A stretch of 9,644 nt of DNA from Clostridiales bacterium. GTDB taxonomy: Bacteria; Bacillota; Clostridia; Christensenellales; Pumilibacteraceae. Positions 7,916 through 9,644 of this stretch are shown here, piece after piece (positions within the stretch are counted from its first letter, which is position 1; every line of letters starts with the position of its first letter). A program made the translations under genes and the position numbers. The notes under the pieces were generated by a model that was not told the origin of the DNA, searched no databases, and saw nothing but the letters and a program-made list of their open reading frames with translations. The DNA lies in the NCBI GenBank assembly GCA_029069015.1, contig JAIEBL010000164.1:1-9644 (forward strand). Reading direction: 5' to 3'.

Positions 7916-8935
7916 ATGACAATTATCGTTACGGGCGGCGCGGGCTTTATCGGCAGCAATTTCATATTCCATATGCTGGGAAAATATCCGACGTACCGCA
8001 TTGTATGCCTGGATAAGCTTACGTATGCGGGCAATATGTCTACGCTGGGTGGCGTGTTGGATAAACCCAATTTCCGATTCGTCAAAGCGGATATCTGCGA
8101 CCGTGCGGCGGTATACAAGCTGTTTGAAGAAGAGAAGCCGGATATCGTCGTCAATTTTGCCGCCGAAAGTCACGTAGACAGAAGCATAGAAAATCCAGAC
8201 GTATTTTTACAGACCAATATCATCGGTACGGCAACGCTTATGGATGCCTGTCGTACGTACGGAATCAAACGGTATCATCAAGTATCTACCGACGAGGTGT
8301 ACGGAGATCTGCCGCTTGACAGACCCGATTTATTTTTTACGGAACAAACGCCCATTCACACGAGCAGCCCGTATTCATCGAGTAAGGCGAGTGCGGATTT
8401 GCTCGTACTGGCGTACCATAGGACGTATGATTTGCCCGTAAGCATCAGCAGATGCAGTAACAATTACGGACCGTATCATTTTCCCGAAAAATTGATTCCG
8501 CTCATGATTGCCAACGCTTTGAACGATAAACCGCTTCCCGTATACGGTAAAGGGGAAAACGTGCGCGATTGGTTGTATGTCGAGGATCATTGCAAGGCGA
8601 TTGATTTGATTATTCACAAAGGGCGCGTAGGCGAGGTGTACAACGTCGGCGGGCACAATGAGATGGCGAATATAGATATCGTCAAGCTCATTTGCAAAGA
8701 ACTCGGAAAGCCCGAAAGCCTTATCACGTATGTCACGGACCGCAAAGGACACGACTTGCGCTATGCGATCGATCCGACTAAAATACACAACGAGCTCGGT
8801 TGGCTTCCCGAAACGAAGTTTAAAGACGGCATCAGGAAGACGATCAAATGGTATCTCGAAAACCGCGAATGGTGGGAAACGATTATAAGCGGCGAGTACA
8901 AAAATTACTACGAGAAAATGTACGGGAACAGATAA
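7916..8935 (+). CDS. rfbB: dTDP-glucose 4,6-dehydratase (RmlB)
   Basis: This enzyme converts dTDP-glucose to dTDP-4-keto-6-deoxyglucose with bound NAD, the second step of dTDP-rhamnose synthesis. The 339-residue protein is of normal length. It has the Rossmann motif GGAGFIG (G7 to G13 region), the dehydratase-specific STDEVYGDL with T125, D126 and E127, and YSSSK with Y153 and K157. These are followed by RCSNNYGPYHFPEKLIPLMI, RDWLYVEDHC and YNVGG, all highly conserved in RmlB. DRKGHDLRYAID near the C-terminus is also characteristic. The D-E pair after T125 separates it from simple epimerases. It lies 5 bases after rfbA and overlaps rfbD by one base (TAATG). No sign of damage. Confidence 0.97.
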   Translation: MTIIVTGGAGFIGSNFIFHMLGKYPTYRIVCLDKLTYAGNMSTLGGVLDKPNFRFVKADICDRAAVYKLFEEEKPDIVVNFAAESHVDRSIENPDVFLQTNIIGTATLMDACRTYGIKRYHQVSTDEVYGDLPLDRPDLFFTEQTPIHTSSPYSSSKASADLLVLAYHRTYDLPVSISRCSNNYGPYHFPEKLIPLMIANALNDKPLPVYGKGENVRDWLYVEDHCKAIDLIIHKGRVGEVYNVGGHNEMANIDIVKLICKELGKPESLITYVTDRKGHDLRYAIDPTKIHNELGWLPETKFKDGIRKTIKWYLENREWWETIISGEYKNYYEKMYGNR

Positions 8936-9644
8936 TGAAAGTACTTGTAACCGGTGTTAAGGGGCAGCTTGGGCACGATGTCGTAAACGAGCTTAGGGCG
9001 CGGGGACACGTCGCCGTGGGTGTCGACGTGGACGAAATGGATATCACCAACAGCGCCCAAGTGACGAGTGTTATGAGGCGTGAAAAGCCGTCGGCAGTGG
9101 TGCATTGCGCGGCGTGGACGGCTGTGGATAAGGCAGAACAGTATCCCGAGAAGGTTTCTGAAGTGAACGCGCTCGGCACGAAGCATATTGCAGAAGCGTG
9201 TAAGCGCGTGGACGCGAAACTGATTTTTATATCCACAGACTATGTGTTTGAAGGGACGGGCAATACACCCTATAAAACGAACGACGAACGCAAGGGGCTT
9301 TCGGTATACGGCAAAACCAAGCTGCAAGGGGAAGACTTCGTTACGGCTATTCTCGACAAGTTTTATATCGTTCGTATCACTTAGGCATTCGGTATAAACG
9401 GCGGAAACTTCGTAAAGACCATGCTCAAACTTGCCGATAGCGGCAAAACGGAATTGAGTGTTGTAAACGATCAGATCGGTTCGCCGACGTATACCGTTGA
9501 TTTGGCGTGTCTGTTGGTGGATATGGCGGAAACGGATAAGTACGGCGTGTATCATGCGACGAACGAAGGATATTGCAGCTGCTATGAATTTGCGTGTGAA
9601 ATTTTCAAGCAGGCAAATAAGAGCATCAAGGTGATTCCCGTAAC
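8935..9644 (+). pseudogene. rfbD: dTDP-4-dehydrorhamnose reductase (RmlD), interrupted by an in-frame TAG and cut by the window edge
   Basis: RmlD reduces dTDP-4-dehydro-L-rhamnose to dTDP-L-rhamnose, the last step of the pathway. The start is ATG 8935, sharing its A with the rfbB stop. Seen are TGVKGQLG (6-13), CAAWTAVDKAE, STDYVF (100-105) with T101 and D102, and Y125-GKT-K129 for catalysis. At codon 150 the frame meets TAG (9382-9384) in RIT-stop-AFGINGGNFVKTM, where RmlD proteins have a conserved Trp (RISWVFG or similar). The same frame then runs to the window end with DQIGSPTYTVDLA and other conserved segments. A single TGG to TAG change therefore explains the break. If real, it leaves 149 of about 285 residues, with most of the substrate domain lost. 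A base-call error would leave a normal gene. The 3' end lies outside the window. Confidence 0.88.

Noticed and set aside
8848..8934. An upstream in-frame start for rfbD inside rfbB
   Set aside because: RmlD proteins begin right at the Rossmann strand (MKVLVTG), which fits ATG 8935. The extra 29 residues would be out-of-frame rfbB sequence.
8908..9555. Minus-strand open frame (215 codons) covering rfbD
   Set aside because: The plus strand carries clear RmlD sequence on both sides of the TAG, while the minus-strand product looks like no known family.
1..9644. CRISPR arrays, tRNA or rRNA genes, insertion sequences, attachment sites
   Set aside because: I saw no regular repeats, cloverleaf-like segments, transposase-like frames or terminal inverted repeats. 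The window is filled by one gene series.

Overview
The window is a stretch of a bacterial surface-polysaccharide (capsule/EPS or O-antigen-like) locus of the Wzx/Wzy type. All ten genes lie on the + strand, and the largest gap between them is about 77 bases. Most junctions overlap by 1 to 8 bases or are separated by about 30 bases or less. I see no promoter or terminator inside the window, so it reads as the middle of one long operon. The gene families (LicD, TarI/IspD-like, a TIGR04370-like polymerase, Firmicutes-type rml genes) and Shine-Dalgarno sites such as AAAGGAG suggest an anaerobic, Clostridia-like Firmicute. That assignment is an inference from protein style, not proven. No stretch over 300 bases is without a gene.

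Layout: 1-504 is the 3' part of a family 2 glycosyltransferase gene broken by an in-frame TAA at 43-45. Next come a LicD-family phosphotransferase (582-1409), a second family 2 glycosyltransferase, likely rhamnosyl-type (1406-2323), a Wzy-like polymerase (2355-3686), a TarI/IspD-like cytidylyltransferase (3679-4434), an extended-SDR oxidoreductase (4431-5420) and a Wzx-like flippase with an unusual acidic tail (5425-7041). The window closes with the dTDP-rhamnose genes rfbA (7038-7910), rfbB (7916-8935) and rfbD (from 8935, running off the edge). rfbD is interrupted by an in-frame TAG at 9382-9384, where the family has a conserved Trp.

How they work together: RfbA, RfbB and RfbD (with RfbC, absent here) would supply dTDP-L-rhamnose to the glycosyltransferases. 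The cytidylyltransferase and the SDR would supply a CDP-activated polyol phosphate, plausibly CDP-ribitol, which LicD could transfer to the repeat unit. Wzx would flip the lipid-linked unit and Wzy would polymerise it. The points most worth a second look are the two lone nonsense codons in otherwise intact frames, the LicD + TarI-like + extended-SDR cassette in place of the usual TarI/TarJ pair, and the acidic Wzx tail whose last codons carry the ribosome binding site of rfbA.
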